From Crocodylus rhombifer (Eukaryota > Chordata > Crocodylia > Crocodylidae), in assembly GCA_038503035.1 (NCBI GenBank), contig JAVSML010025157.1, positions 219,462-283,461 of the forward strand: a stretch of DNA of 64,000 bases, in the 5' to 3' direction. A model generated the notes under the pieces. The model was not told the origin of the DNA. It did no database searches and was given only the letters and a program-made list of their open reading frames with translations. A program made the position numbers and the translations under genes. Shown piece after piece: positions 43,871 to 56,322 of this stretch. Positions within the stretch are counted from its first letter, which is position 1, and the number at the start of each line of letters is the position of its first letter.

Positions 43871-45113
43871 GGAACACCCAGCATGGATTCAGCAAAAGCA
43901 AGTTATGCTTAACCAACTTGATTTCCTTCTGTAAGGTAACAGGCTCTGAGGATTGGGGTGGGGAGGGAGAAGCAGTAGATATGATACATGTTGACTTTTA
44001 GCAAGGCTTTTGACACTGTCTCCCATTACATTTATCATTGATAAGATAAGGAAATATAGACTAGACAGAAGAAGTATTGTAACTTGGATACATCACTGGT
44101 TAGATAACCATGCTCAGTGAATAGCCGATGGCTCAACATCTAGTTGGGAGGAGGTATCAAGTGCAGTTCCTCAGGGGTTTGCTCTGGGTCCAGTATTGTT
44201 CTCTCTCCTCATTAATAATCTGGATGATGGGACTGAGTACGTAGTTAGCAAAGCTGCAGAAGACACCAATTTTATTGGACTTGCAGACACTCTGGAGGGT
44301 AGGGCTAAGGTCCAGAATGACCTAGATACAGTGAAGAAATGGTCCACGTCAATTGGATGAAATTCAACAAGCACAGTACATTCCCTGCATTTGGGATGGA
44401 ATAATTCCATGGACTAATATAAACTTGAGAATACAAAGCTAGGCTGCAGTACTGCAGAGAGGGACCTGGGGGTTACAGTTGACTATAAACTGAATATGAG
44501 CCAACAGTGAGCTCTTTTTGCAAAAAATACCCAGCAGCAATACTGGACTAAAATTAGTAGGAATGTCACTTGCAAATCAAAAAAAGTGATTTTTTTTCTT
44601 TGTTTGCCATTCACCTGGAATCCTGTGTCCAGTTTTGGACCACACACTTCGAGAAGGATGTGGACAGACTGGAAAGAGTCCAATGCAGAGGAATAAAAAT
44701 GATTAGGGGCCTTGATCAAGATTTAAGAGGAAAGACTGAAAGAACTAGGATTACTTAGTCTGGAGAAGAGAAGCCAGGGGATTTAATAAATCTTCAAATA
44801 CCTGAAGGGCTACTACAAAGAGTATGAAGATGGGCTTTTCTCTGTGGCCATAGGGGACAGGACTAAAAAAGGCCTCAAACTGCAACGGAGGAAATTTAGA
44901 TTGAAGATTAGGAAGAACTTTCTGACTATGAGGGTGTTCATGTACTGGAACAGGCACCTAAAGAAGTTGTGGAATCATCTCCTTGTGATTTTCAAGAGCA
45001 TGTTGGACAGTCACTTGGCTGGGATGATTTAGTTAGGAATAATCCTGGCTTGAACAGGGGCTGGACTAGATGGCCTCGCATGATTTCTTCCAGTGTTATG
45101 ATCCTATGAACTC
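43870..45113 (+). mobile_element. CR1 LINE 3' half, plus strand, decayed
   Basis: It begins at the pre-active-site block (CAGCATGGATTCAGCAAAAG). A degraded TTTTAGCAAGGCTTTTGACA (SKAFD) lies near 43998, thumb sequence near 44450-44760 and the C-terminus near 44880-45040 (RRKFRLKIRKNFLTMRVFMY). The tail TGATCCTATGAA ends near 45110. Stops and shifts are throughout. Confidence 0.8.
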
Positions 45114-45169
45114 TGCATAGTAAGTTTCCAACCATTATGAAGGTGTGTGGCTTCCCACATAAGCTATTT

Positions 45170-45590
45170 CAGGGTTGTCAAACTCATCTCACCTGTGGGC
45201 CAGAAGGATGGTGTTGGGTGGGTCCACAGGCTGGGTGAATGGTTATCCAGCCTTGTGGAATGGATCAAGCCCATGGACCTGCCCCTTCCTCTGACCCCCG
45301 CCCCTCGCCCCCCTAATGCCAGATCCAGCACATGCAGCACGCACTCTGGCCAGTCTGGGATCCATGCTACATGTGGTGCCTACCCTGGCATGGCTGTGGG
45401 CTCAGCATACAGTGCAGGTCCCAGACCAGGCCAAGCAGGCACTATATGTTATGCACGTCCTGGGCCCTGTGTGTTGAGCTGGTCCAGTGAACACTTTGGG
45501 CATCAGGTGGATCAACTCCAACTCCAGCTCCAGAGGCAGCACTGGGGGCTAGATGAGGGAGCTCCATGTGCTTCATTTTTGACACCTCTG
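45170..45590. mobile_element. hAT-type MITE
   Basis: It starts CAGGGTTGTCAAAC and ends TTTTTGACACCTCTG (11 of 13 terminal positions inverted). The flanks AGCTATTT and AGTTATTC match at 6 of 8. The 421-bp GC-rich interior resembles that of 15540; the 168-codon frame through it is not a gene. Confidence 0.7.
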
Positions 45591-46679
45591 AGTTATTCCA
45601 AAAGCAGTTCAAAGTACTGTTTTATTACACAGATGAAACTTAACATTCATTAAGACTCTAAGGTCAGTTTAAAATGCCTACTTATGACAGAGCTTTGAGA
45701 TCCAAGTCTTTTGAAGTATCAATCTTGCACCATCCAGTGATCTTTCAGCTATTCCTATCATCCTTGGGTAGAGAGAGACTGCCACCATCTCCTCTTATTG
45801 CTAGCACTCTGTGATCTGCCAGAGATGGCAAAACACAAAGTTAGAATTGCAAGCTAGCCAGAAGGAGAGCTGTTCCCAAGCCCTACCTTCAGATACTCTA
45901 CATTGCTAAACTTGGACAGGAGTTGCAACTGTCACTACCACAAATCCTCTCTTGCAGGGGCTCTGTTAGATTCCAGTATCTGTATCCTCCCTAAATCCCT
46001 TTCCTTTTTCTTGGACCCTTCTAATAAAAACTAATTGAAGTAACTAGTCTCCCTGCTTTAACAAAGAGCTGTTGAGGTGTTGCTGCCAAAATTTGAGGTA
46101 GAGGTGGGAAAGAAATTATTTATTTCCAATATTTCCCTATCTGGAAAGAAATTCTACCTCTACTTGATATAGCATCTCTGATTCAGGATAATAAGAGTCT
46201 CACGCTGACTAGTTAGTAGCAAATAAAACTCATTAGTTCAACTTGCCAGGTGGTAATCTGTTGGCAAGAAAATTAGTGTGGAAGACATAGAAAAGCCTCT
46301 GAAAGAACAAACCATTAACTGTGGATCCTTGCAGCATTTTCCCCATGTAGGTTGTGAAACCTACCTTTTGCCCCTGGCTCTTAAGGCTTCACTGTGCTGA
46401 GATTTTTGAATTGGCAAGCAAATGGAAGGGGCACACAGGGCATGAGGCCAGCCCAATGGATGCTGCTACTGAGCCATATTTGCATCTCAAAACAACCTGT
46501 ACCACCATTGCTGTGAAGTTATTGTTTTCTGCAGCTCTCTGCAAGGGGGGCAAAATTTGACTCTAATCTCTGCAAGCTTAAGAAGCCCATTCCAGTGGCA
46601 AGGGAGACCAAGCTGTGCACTCCTAGGGGAGGGAGGGTCATGACCACTGCTACCAAGAGGAAGTGGTGAGTAGTGTGGT
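45591..46679. other. No gene recognised
   Basis: This is unique-looking intergenic DNA with no coding or repeat structure that I can identify. Confidence 0.4.
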
Positions 46680-49405
46680 TGGCTACTCCCTGCTGCAGGG
46701 TGTGAAGACAGCCATCAGCTGGGCTAATCTGTTGGCTCTGGAGGTCTGCTGCCTGCAGAAGCCCACATCTAAGATGTTGCAGGAAAATTGCTCAGCCTTC
46801 CCAGCTCTTTGACTACTATCCTACATTGCTCAAGGTTGCCTTAGCAGTATCATTGTGCTCCCATGGATGAGCACATTGAAAGTAGCTTTGGGTACAAGGA
46901 TGGAAGGTATGGGGGTGGAATTCGTATTGATCCTTCCAGTCAAGTGTAAAGGCCCGGCTAGGAGTAGACACAACCTGGACATCAACACGTGGCTGCAGAG
47001 ATGGTACTGCCAGCAGGGCTATGACTTCTTCGACCACAGGGTGATGTTCCAGAAAGATGGACTGCTAAGAAGAGATGGTGGGCCACCTGATGAAGAGTGG
47101 AGGAGTATCTTTGCATGTGGGCTTGCTAACCTAGTGAGGAGCGCTTTAAACTAGGTCTACCAGTGAATGGAGACAAAAGTGTGTCAGATGTGTTGGGGAC
47201 AACATTTTGACGCAGATGGTAGAGGCCAACTGGGGGGGGGGTGGAACGGATCTCTTCTTGACTTACTCTCCACCTTCACATTCTCAACCAATATCTCTCT
47301 GTCTGTGAGCAGTAACTTGGGTGACAGTGACCACTAAATGACAGAGTTCAAGATCCTAACAGAAGAAAGGAAATCCATATAATAAGGACACTAGACTTCA
47401 GAATAGCTGACTTTGGGAAACTCAGAAAACTAGTGGGCAGGATTCCCTTGGAGGCAAGTATAAGGAGAAAAGGAGTCCAGGAGAAATGCCTGTAGTCTTA
47501 AGGGTGCATGACCAAGCTATCCTGATGGGCAGAAGAATGGGAAGTGCAACAGCAGAGGTGCCTGGCATCTCTTCAATGAATCAAAACTCAAAAAGAAAGT
47601 CTATAAAAAGTGGAAACTTGGTCATAGTACTAGGGAAGAGTATGCAAGAAGAAAATTAGGAAGGCCAAGGCACAGTTGGAGATGCAGCTAGTAAGCCACG
47701 TAAAAGACTCTACAAAGGGATTCTGCAAGTATGCCAAAAGAGAAAGACCATAGGTCCCTTACAGAATGCAAAAGGCAATCTAGTTATAGATGATGCAGAG
47801 AAGGCTGAAGTATTTAATTCTTTTTTTTACTTTAGTCTTAACAAATAGGAGCAGATACCAGATGATGAATGCAGGTGGTAACAAGACAGGAAAGGAGACA
47901 AGCAGCCTAGAGCAATGCAGAACAAGTTGGGGATTACTTAGAGAAGCTAGATTCCTTAAAACTGACTGGCCAGATGGGATGGAACCCAGGGTACTGAAGG
48001 AACTGTGTGAAGAACTCATGGAAGTTGGGTAAGGTCCCAGATGACCGGAAAAGGGAAAACACAGTGCCCATCTTGAAGAAAAGAGGATCTGGGAAACTAC
48101 AGACCAGTCACCCTGACTTTGATACCTGGAAAGATAATGGAGCATGCCCTCAAGGAATCCATCATGAAGCACGTAGAGGAAAACAACGTGATCAAGAGAA
48201 GCCAGCACAGATTCACCAAGACCAAGTCATGCCTGACCAACCTGATTTTCTATTTTCTTCTGTGATATGGTGACAGGCTCTGTAGATTTGAGCGGGGAGG
48301 GGGGAAAGCAAGACTTTAGTGAGGCTTTTGATACGGTCTCCCATGACATTTCTATTAATAAGCTAAGGAAATACAGATGAGACAAAAAACCTGCATCAGG
48401 CACACAACTTGTTAGATTATCATAATCAATTAAATCATCACTGGCTCAATGTCTAATTAGGAAGAGGTATCAAGTGAGGTTCTCCAGGGGCCTGGCCTGG
48501 CCTGGCCTGGTATTGTTTAATATTTTCATTAATGACAGACAATGGGATCAAGTGCATACTTAGCAAATTTACAGATGACACCATGTTGGGTGGAGTTGCA
48601 GATACTTGGGAGATACTAGGATCCAGAATGACTTCAGTAGACTGAAAAAATAGTCCACAATCAATCAGATGAGATTCAACAAGGACACGTGCAAAGTCCT
48701 GAACTTGGGATGGAATACTTATATGCACAAATACAGACTGGGGAATGAGTAGCTGAGAGGGACCTGGGGGTTATGGTAGACAACAAGATGTGTATGAGCC
48801 AACAGTGTGCTCTTGTTGCAAAAAAAGCAAGCACCATACTTGATTATACTAACAGGAGAGTCATTTGGAAATTAAGGGAAGTGATTGTTCTGCTCTTTTC
48901 AGCACTGGTGAGATCTCATCTGGAGTACTGTGTCCCATTTTGGGCCCTGTACTTCAAGAAGGAAGTGAACAGTTTGGAAAGAGCCCAGTGCAAATCAACA
49001 AAAATGATGAGGGTTGTGGGAGGCAAGGCTTATGAGGAAAGGCTGAAAAAACTGGCAATGTTTAGTCTGGACAAGAGAAAACTGAGTGGGGATTTGGAAA
49101 CAGTCTTCAAACACAGTCCTTGAAGGGTATTTTAAAGAGGATGGGGATAGTCTTGCCTCTGTGGCTATAGGGGACAAAACTAGGAGCAATGGCCTCAAAC
49201 TGGAACATAGGAAATTTAGGTTGAAGATTAAGAACATTCTGACTATGAGGGTGGTCAAGCATTGGAACAAGGCTTCATCCCTGGAAAGAGAAGGTTACAC
49301 AAATCACTTGATTGGGACAGTTTAATAAAGGATGATCCTGCCCTGAGCAGGGAGGTAAACTAAATGATGTCATGAGGTCCTTTCCAGCCTTATTTTCCTA
49401 TGATC
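46680..49405 (+). mobile_element. CR1 LINE, plus strand, endonuclease region mostly deleted
   Basis: ORF1 C-terminal text (GYDFFDHRVMFQKDGLLRRD, then RSIFACGLANLVRSALN and a stop near 47154) is followed almost at once by endonuclease C-terminal traces near 47250-47400, so most of the endonuclease is gone. Linker and reverse-transcriptase remnants run 47400-48560 and the thumb and C-terminus 48770-49320. The tail ends near 49405. A four-copy GGCCT run sits near 48490-48510. Inactive. Confidence 0.8.
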
Positions 49406-51239
49406 CTTATTTTTAAAATCTATCCCAGTCTCATGTGAACTGTTAAAGGCCCTCTGCTCTTGCGGATCATGATGTTTTTGGAAAATTAATGCAAATAAGG
49501 AAAAAACAATGTCTGCTTATATCAGCTTTACGAGAAGCTATAGCTTCCTGTATTGCCATGGAGGCATGCTAACAGATTACTTGAAGTAGAGATTTTCCAG
49601 CTCTTCCTTAAGGCTAACTTCTCTTCCTATACCCGGTGGCTAATATTGTCTGGAGAACTCAAGCTTTTTGGCATCTCCTTTTAAAAAAAGAAGCAAACAA
49701 AAAGTAACAGCAGCGTTAGAAAATTCACTACTGGAACTTTTCTCTCGGAAACACAGTTGTCTCTGGTAAACTCTTGTAACGTTAGATAAATCTTTTGTAA
49801 GGAAAGAGAGGCCCCAGAGATTATGACTTACCTATAGCTAGAGGGTTCCTAATTCGAAGTTAGATAAAACTGAGGACAAAGATTTCAGAGGCACCTGTAA
49901 AAAAAACATGTGCACTGACGTTTAATATTGGTTCTTCAGTCCATGCGAGTGTCCTGGAACAAGTGCAGAAGGCAGCATGTGCTTCTGTGCTGCATATAAC
50001 TTTTGAGTATCTTCAAGGAATGCAGGCCCATTCCAAAGCAAGAGGAGGAAGAAACTCTTGAGGGTATCTACATTAAAGTACTTGCATGCTTTTGATTTCA
50101 AGGCACAGACAACGCATGAAAAGAGAGAGAGGACCATGGCTCTGTTTCTAATCAACAAGTTTTCTCAGATCTGTTGGCTGCAATTTGTTTCACAAGCTTA
50201 AATTCCCTAAACAACTTGTAAAAATAAAGTTCTTACTGTATTTTTTTGGCTCCTAAGCATGGTGACCAACCCTACCCCACACTGTTTTGGGTTTTTTTCA
50301 TTCATCTCATTTGCTGTTACAGGCAAATGGTACAAAAAAAAGTGTATAATGATTTTTTGTTTCTATTTAATTCATTCCAGCTGAGTTGACTGCAGGGGCA
50401 TTTTGGAAGATGCCCACAGGAACAGTGGACCGGATCCTCCTTTAGGCTTCTATACACAGCTTAAAGGCAGCATAAAGGAACCTAAAACACTCATTTTGAA
50501 TGCCATGTAAAAGGATGCAAGTACCAAAGAGAAGTAGACCCAAATCTATAAAATCAGAGCTGGTGCAGCACACTGGGTATCTCCTTTTCATTCAATATGA
50601 CCATATCCAAGCAAATTTCATTTAAGTATAACCATGGCTACAAGTCCACAGGGTTAGTGCAAAAATATCTGGAAATATTATGAAGAGGTTGTACAACAAT
50701 TGCTGTTGTATACTATATGTGAGAAGTAAGGGTATTTTGGTGTCATCTTTTATTAGGCTAACTATAGTTGGGAGAGATGTTACAAGCTCTGGTGCGCAGT
50801 GCCCTTCTATATCTGATATGATAAAAGCTCTCTCCAAAACCCCCTTGCTTCCTGTATACTACCCACACTATCATGGCTACAACAATACTTCTAATCTACA
50901 ACTATAAATCTTAATGCTTTCCATCCAGTCTAAAAGAAAATATCAGCAAGGTTTACAGGCACTAAGAAAATTTTCCATTTGACACTAGAGAAATGTGCCA
51001 CATCTACCATATGAACCTTGGAAAGTGTAACCGATTAACGTTTTAATCTGCTGTCTTTACATGATCTTTAATTCATTTTACTCAAATTAGCTATGCTCAA
51101 AGTGCAGTCTTCAAAAAACCAGCATTTCCAGGGTTTGGTTAAAGATTAAGCAAGATGTTTCCTAGAGAAGGTGAACTGAGATAGTGTGGGGAAAGAAAAG
51201 AAAACTGTATAAGAGAAGCACATTTAAAATGTGTTAAGA
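49406..51239. other. No gene recognised; spacer beyond CDYL
   Basis: This is AT-rich unique DNA between the last CR1 and the CDYL 3' UTR. A short piece near 50735-50790 (ATCTTTTATTAGGCTAACTA) resembles the reversed tail of a widespread amniote repeat (AATAAAAGAT with CTAA), too short to classify. Confidence 0.4.
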
Positions 51240-52700
51240 AATATTAGTTTTATTTTAACCAGTTTTCACAGCTGAATATTTATTCTATAAAAACTTTACA
51301 GATTGTACAGTTTATATATAGTTCAAACTACTAGAACAAAAAAGTAGGTCCCACAGATGCAAAAATACTGTACCAATCAAAGGTAAAGGCAGATTTACAC
51401 ACTGTACAGCTCTCCACTAGGAAGGGCAGGTGGTCAGTTCCAAGTATAAACTTCAAAACTGTACAAAAATAAGGTTTGATATTTTTTCATTCTTCATAAT
51501 ACATTCAATAAGATTGCAAGTGCAGATACCCAAGTAATAATAGATATCTGCAGTCAGGAATCAGTAATCACTCCTGAAAGGAATGCAAAATAGGTCTATT
51601 TACACTGGGCACTCTTTTACACCATACTGTTTATATAGTGTATATTTAAAATAATAAAAAAGCATAGACAAAGAACATTAAACATCTAATATAAGGTAGT
51701 TTTTTAAAGGAGTTTTTTGTACTTAATAGTGTGCCAAAAGAATTTTAACTTATTAAATAATATATTCTAAGTGAACCTAAAAATTTATTAACATAAAATG
51801 CATTTTTGGTGTAATACATCAATTAAACCAGCAAACAGGAAAAAAAAACTGTATATAAAGTAGTATTCTCACCCAGCAACAGAAGCACTTATGTAGTTAT
51901 AAAAAAATCAGAAAGACTATTTAAAAACCCACTAAAACTAACTTATAACTTAGGATATTCATATATAAGATATTCAGTGATTCACTAATACTGCAAAACA
52001 AGCTTTTTTTCTCCTCCCCCCTCCCCCCGTAAGAGACAGTGGTTTCTTCATGCTATCTGGGTAAGAATTAGACATGTTCCCTCCCAAAAAAGGACAGAGT
52101 GTTTCCTTAGCATAAATCCTGAGCACACTCATTTTTTTGGGACATGTAGGTGATTAAATCTTTCATTACAGGTTTTAATTCTCAAACAAAAATTATTTAG
52201 AATGTTTTATTATTTGAGGTATTTCAACCTTCTTCTGAGACAATGCCTTATGTCTTAACTAACTGGTTGGGCAGTGAAAGTAAGGGCTGGCTAATACCCG
52301 TTTTGATTCTGCATTCTAATGAAAAATCATTATTCCAGACTTCCCTGCCACATAGAAAATAATGCAACATATTTCACTTTTTCCCCATTTTTGATACAGT
52401 ACTAGCCAATGATAACAAAAAACTAGAGCATCAAAGAGATGTTTGGTAGTGCACTCCATTATAATTTTAGTTTGTGTATATAAAGATATATATATATAAT
52501 AGGGAGAAAGGAATTTTGTTCATTTTTTTTTAAGATACAGTACTTTAAAACCCCCATCAATAAAAAGTGGGTTTTTCTAATCCTATTCCCAAGCTCTGAG
52601 CTATGGGTGAGTTTATATTAGGTTTTCAAAATTAATTTGGGCCTCTTTGTGCCCTTAGCTGTCCAAGCAAATACAAATTCCAGTGTCAATGTGCATTTCA
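51240..52700 (-). other. CDYL: Probable CDYL 3' UTR
   Basis: This AT-rich, repeat-free stretch follows the CDYL stop codon. It holds several ATTTA and TTTGTA-like motifs that could affect mRNA stability. It ends near two AATAAA signals around 51.25-51.28 kb. The left edge is inferred from those signals; no transcript evidence is available. Confidence 0.65.
51249..51284 (-). promoter_or_regulatory. CDYL: Candidate CDYL polyadenylation signals
   Basis: Minus-strand AATAAA hexamers lie at 51279-51284 and 51249-51254. Cleavage would fall about 10-30 nt further left, near 51225-51265. Other AATAAA-like hexamers inside the 3' UTR could give shorter forms. Confidence 0.55.
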
Positions 52701-52859
52701 TCAGAACTCATCAATTTTCCTCTGCAGGTATTTTAACATAGAGTCCATCCCTTGTGCAGAGCCCCAGATTTTCTTTAAAACTTCACACTCCTTTTCATTT
52801 GCTTGTTCTAAGTCCACCTTCATGACATTACGGACTAAAGCTTTGGATTCTTCAAGTAC
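52701..52859 (-). CDS. CDYL: CDYL last coding exon with stop codon
   Basis: This exon begins after the acceptor TTGGCTTAG and runs 52 codons to a TGA at 52701-52703. It starts VLEESKALVRNVMKVDLEQA and ends SMLKYLQRKIDEF. That ending is diagnostic of CDYL; as I recall, CDYL2 ends SYLQDKIYEV. The segment forms the C-terminal helices of the crotonase-like domain, which support trimerisation and HDAC binding in CDYL. Phase 0 matches the preceding exon. No frameshift or premature stop is present, so the gene looks functional here. Confidence 0.95.
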   Translation of the reverse strand, partial: VLEESKALVRNVMKVDLEQANEKECEVLKKIWGSAQGMDSMLKYLQRKIDEF

Positions 52860-54055
52860 CTAAGCCAAAAAACAGAATTAGTGCTCAGTGACATTACTAG
52901 CAAAACAATTTATTCACCCATAGATGGATACACACAATTCTAATGTTCTTAATAAAAATGATGCATGTGAGTCTATGGAACAAAATGCCTCAAAGACCTT
53001 TCCATGAAGTGCTAGAGGGACTTCTTGGTTTGTAGCCAAGTAATTAATAAAAGCTGACACACCAACCTAATAAATACAGCTTGATGTAAACAGAGTAATC
53101 TTGATATCCATACAAACATGGACTTCAGAGATGATCTTCATGGGAAGCAGCTTATTATATTCCATACGGCATCATACTCTGCAGGACTGCTCTAAAGATG
53201 GCCAGAAATACCTTAAGTTTAAATAATAATAAGACAGCAGCCCAAGTAATTTAAAATTTAATCTTAAAATTAGGGTACACTTAGTTGTTTTTGGACTATT
53301 CATTTGTCCTGCTTAGGCAAACATTTCACAAGCATGAAAACAAAATGAAGTCTATTAATTCTGAAACTTGCCCATTATTTACCCAATCTACACATCAAAT
53401 GGTGACGGTGAAATTCTAGCAGCCAGGCCTGCAACTGTCACCAGTGCACTTGAGCAGGAAGGCTTTTGTAGCTTCTTATAATTTGTATCTTGAGTAATCA
53501 ACAAATATTACTTAACTAATGGTATGTCAAAGATTTCAATCTCATGAGCTGCATATGCTGGTATATTTGTTTGTTACTGTATATGATAAACGTTTGGAAA
53601 AACTTGTCGCTATGGCCTTATTAGGCAGTGCACTGAAGATCCTCGACAGCGCCCTACTAACTTGTGCACAAAACAGCTTGGCTAACTTGTCATCTGTTGA
53701 GATATAATCAGTTGCGTACAGGCAATATCACAATGGAATTTACTCCTGATGATATGTCTACTTGAAAGGTACTGTGCCCTCCATAGCATCTCACAAAGCA
53801 CTTGAAGCTCTTTAACTTTCCTTGGCTCAGGCAGATTATATTACTTGATATTCTTAATTCTAGAGTTGACTGTGGGATGTGACTTTGTAACAGTCCAATA
53901 TCATTAAGGAAAAGAGAGGTGTTAGAAAGTGGAACAGCATCAAAACTTGGGACTCCAATCACCAAGCTTTTACATTTATCCTGAACTGTCTTTCTAGAAT
54001 GAGGAGTAAAATGATTAATCTCTCTATAATATGCAAGAAAACAAATGAAACTTAC
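52860..54055 (-). other. CDYL: CDYL intron (last)
   Basis: This 1.2-kb intron is bounded by GTAAGT at 54055 and AG at 52861-52860. It is AT-rich and I recognise no gene or repeat in it. Confidence 0.85.
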
Positions 54056-54199
54056 AACTGAATTACATGTGACGAGTTCCTTAATTCGAACCATGACTTC
54101 CTGTGTAAATGTCCCTGGCCAAAACACTTGAGAGACTAGTCCTTTTGCACAAGCTTCCTGTGCAGTCAGCTTCCTTCCACTGAACAACATTTCATTTGC
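54056..54199 (-). CDS. CDYL: CDYL coding exon, C-terminal crotonase region
   Basis: This exactly 144-nt exon (48 codons, phase 0 at both ends) follows an acceptor reading TCTCTCTCCAG and precedes a GTAAGT donor. It encodes ANEMLFSGRKLTAQEACAKG through MVRIKELVTCNSV. In crotonase-fold proteins this covers the helices after the active-site loop: the block that selects the substrate side (SGRKLTAQEA) and the start of the C-terminal helices used in trimer packing. The preceding exon ends in phase 0 with LAS, so the join reads LAS-ANEM as in known CDYL. The open frame runs into the introns on both sides, so the exon edges come from the splice sites and homology. Confidence 0.95.
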
Positions 54200-55208
54200 C
54201 TGGAGAGAGAAAAAGTTGTTGCTCAGATTAAAAAGAACAAGACAGAAAATGTTCAAGCCACAAAACCTTTTGCATTAGTTGGGATGTTTGGACTCCATTA
54301 ATCTATACACACCTTTCACCATTCTGTGTTGCTAAATATCATACCTCAAACACAGATCAAATCTAAATATGCAACTAAAAGAACCTATAAAATGTTCCTA
54401 CTCTAGTACGGAAGAATGTATTAATCAGTTACCCTATTAGACCACAGTCCTTCAAACACTTACGTACACTCTTCACTTTAAAAAACAGGCAAGAATTTCT
54501 TACACCATAATTTCTGGACCACTACCATCAGTACCACTTTTATATCACTTTAAAACATACATAAATCTAATTTTTAAACATTCTATTTTGCAGCAGTAGC
54601 TGCATGGGAATAGGACTGTTACTGCTGTTATTATTACTGATTTGCTACTTTTCACCAATACCTCCTACGCTCTCTCTCAAAGGGCAGAGCAAAGAGCTCA
54701 TTTGCAAGTGAAAACCCTTATAACAATGCTATTATCAGAGCTCTCAGAATGCACAAAATGTAAATTAAATAAAAATATAGGTAGCTGACAAATCTGGCAT
54801 TTCTTGTAAGTATCAAATATTATTCTAGAGCGCACTGTTACAACTTGTATCCAATCACCTCAAAACACCCCAAAAATGCAGGTGTTGTTATCCTTATCTC
54901 ATTTTAGGCATGAAGAAACATAAGGTCAAGAGGAATTAAATCACTTGCTCATACAGGAGAAATTAGAAAGCCTGGACTTTACTGTTCCAGTTCACTGGAT
55001 TTGTACTGACTGCAAGTATACCAAGAAAAGTGAAGCATCTTTTCAGAGTGTTGCAGAGCCAGGGATGCCACTGTAACTAGATGTCTCATAAGATAAATAC
55101 AGAATTTACAGATCTCTCATACAAAACAAGAAAGCAAATGTCAAGCAGTAAGTATAGTCCTGCATACCTATAAATCTAACTTATGCAGATGGCTCTAACA
55201 AAATAGAT

Positions 55209-56322
55209 CAGGGGTTTTCAACCTTTTTTTAAACAAGTGTACCCTTTCTGCCTCAAAGTTTCAACTCATGTATACTCCTTTATATTTTTTTCTGCGTTTT
55301 AAGGGTGGGGGGCAGATCAAGGCCCCTGTGGTGAGGGAGAGAGGGGGGCAAGGGCTGAACAGCCAGGGCAGAGTGTGGGATGGAGCCATGAGAGTGGTTT
55401 GTCGGGGGGCAGTTCCTGGTGCTGCATGCACCCCAGTGGAGGTCCAGGGGACATGTGCCCCCCAGATCTGTGTGTGAGGCAGAGACAGCTGCTGCTGCAG
55501 GCTGGACTCTGCACCCCAGGGCCCCAAGAGCCATGTGATGCCAAGTACCTGCTGTGGCTGGGTGGGCAGGGGACAGACACGCAGACACACACAGACAGAC
55601 ACCCCTGCCAGCAGGTGTGTGTAGGGGGAAGGGGCAGGGCAGGAGAGAGGGAAGTGGCTGGGGGGAGCCAAATTGAGGACGGGCATCTCTGTGCCCACTC
55701 CCAGGAAAGGGGGGAGGGGGTAACAAGGGCAGTGGTGCCCCTTTTTGGGCTGCATACACGCTGCCTGGCCGGCCAGACAGGGCAAGGCTTGTATACAGCA
55801 GTCACCACTGCCCTGCACTGCTGCTGCCGCACCCCATGCCGCTTTCCCGTGGCCACATGTGTGGCTCCACGGGCTGCTGACAAGCGGTGCACAAGGTGCA
55901 CTGGCAGTCTGCAGAGCTGCATGTGTGACCAGCCATGGGAAAGCAGAGCGGGGCGCAGCAATGGCGATGTGGGGTGGTGGTGGCCACTGCATGTGAGCCC
56001 GCCTTCACCCCCCTGGCTGGCATGTGTGTGGCCCGCAGAGGGGCACCATTACCCTTGCCCTCCTGGCCCTGCTCTTGGGAGTCGGCACAGTGAATGAGTT
56101 GAGGTGGGGGGCGGGGAGGCGCCGCAGTGTTGTGTGGGGCAGGCAGTATCCAGCATACCCCCCACCCCCTGGTAAGGAACAAAGTATGGGAAAGCGCCGG
56201 GGAGATGCTACTGCTGCACCCTGGGATGTGCTCCATCCCTGCCCGCCTGCCCACCCATACATACCCCCTATGTCCTTTCTAAGTATCTCGGGGGGTACGC
56301 AACCTCTGGTTGCCAACCCCTG
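55209..56322. mobile_element. GC-rich hAT-type element in CDYL intron, perfect 8-bp TSD
   Basis: The element starts CAGGGGTTTTCAACC and ends GGTTGCCAACCCCTG (13 of 15 inverted). The perfect duplication AAATAGAT flanks it (55201-55208 and 56323-56330). It is 1,114 bp and much richer in GC than the intron around it. Long frames on both strands (up to 243 codons) are by-products of composition; no hAT transposase motif is readable. Confidence 0.85.

Noticed and set aside
45147..45653. 168-codon plus-strand frame
   Set aside because: It lies mostly within the hAT MITE at 45170-45590 and has no recognisable domain.
53708..54256. 182-codon minus-strand frame taken as one protein
   Set aside because: Only 54056-54199 is coding (CDYL exon); the rest is intron read-through past a clear GTAAGT donor and before the acceptor.
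55261..55992. Long overlapping frames (243, 240 and 214 codons) on both strands
   Set aside because: They lie wholly inside the GC-rich hAT element at 55209-56322, have low-complexity Pro/Cys/Ser-rich translations and no domain, and occur on both strands at once.
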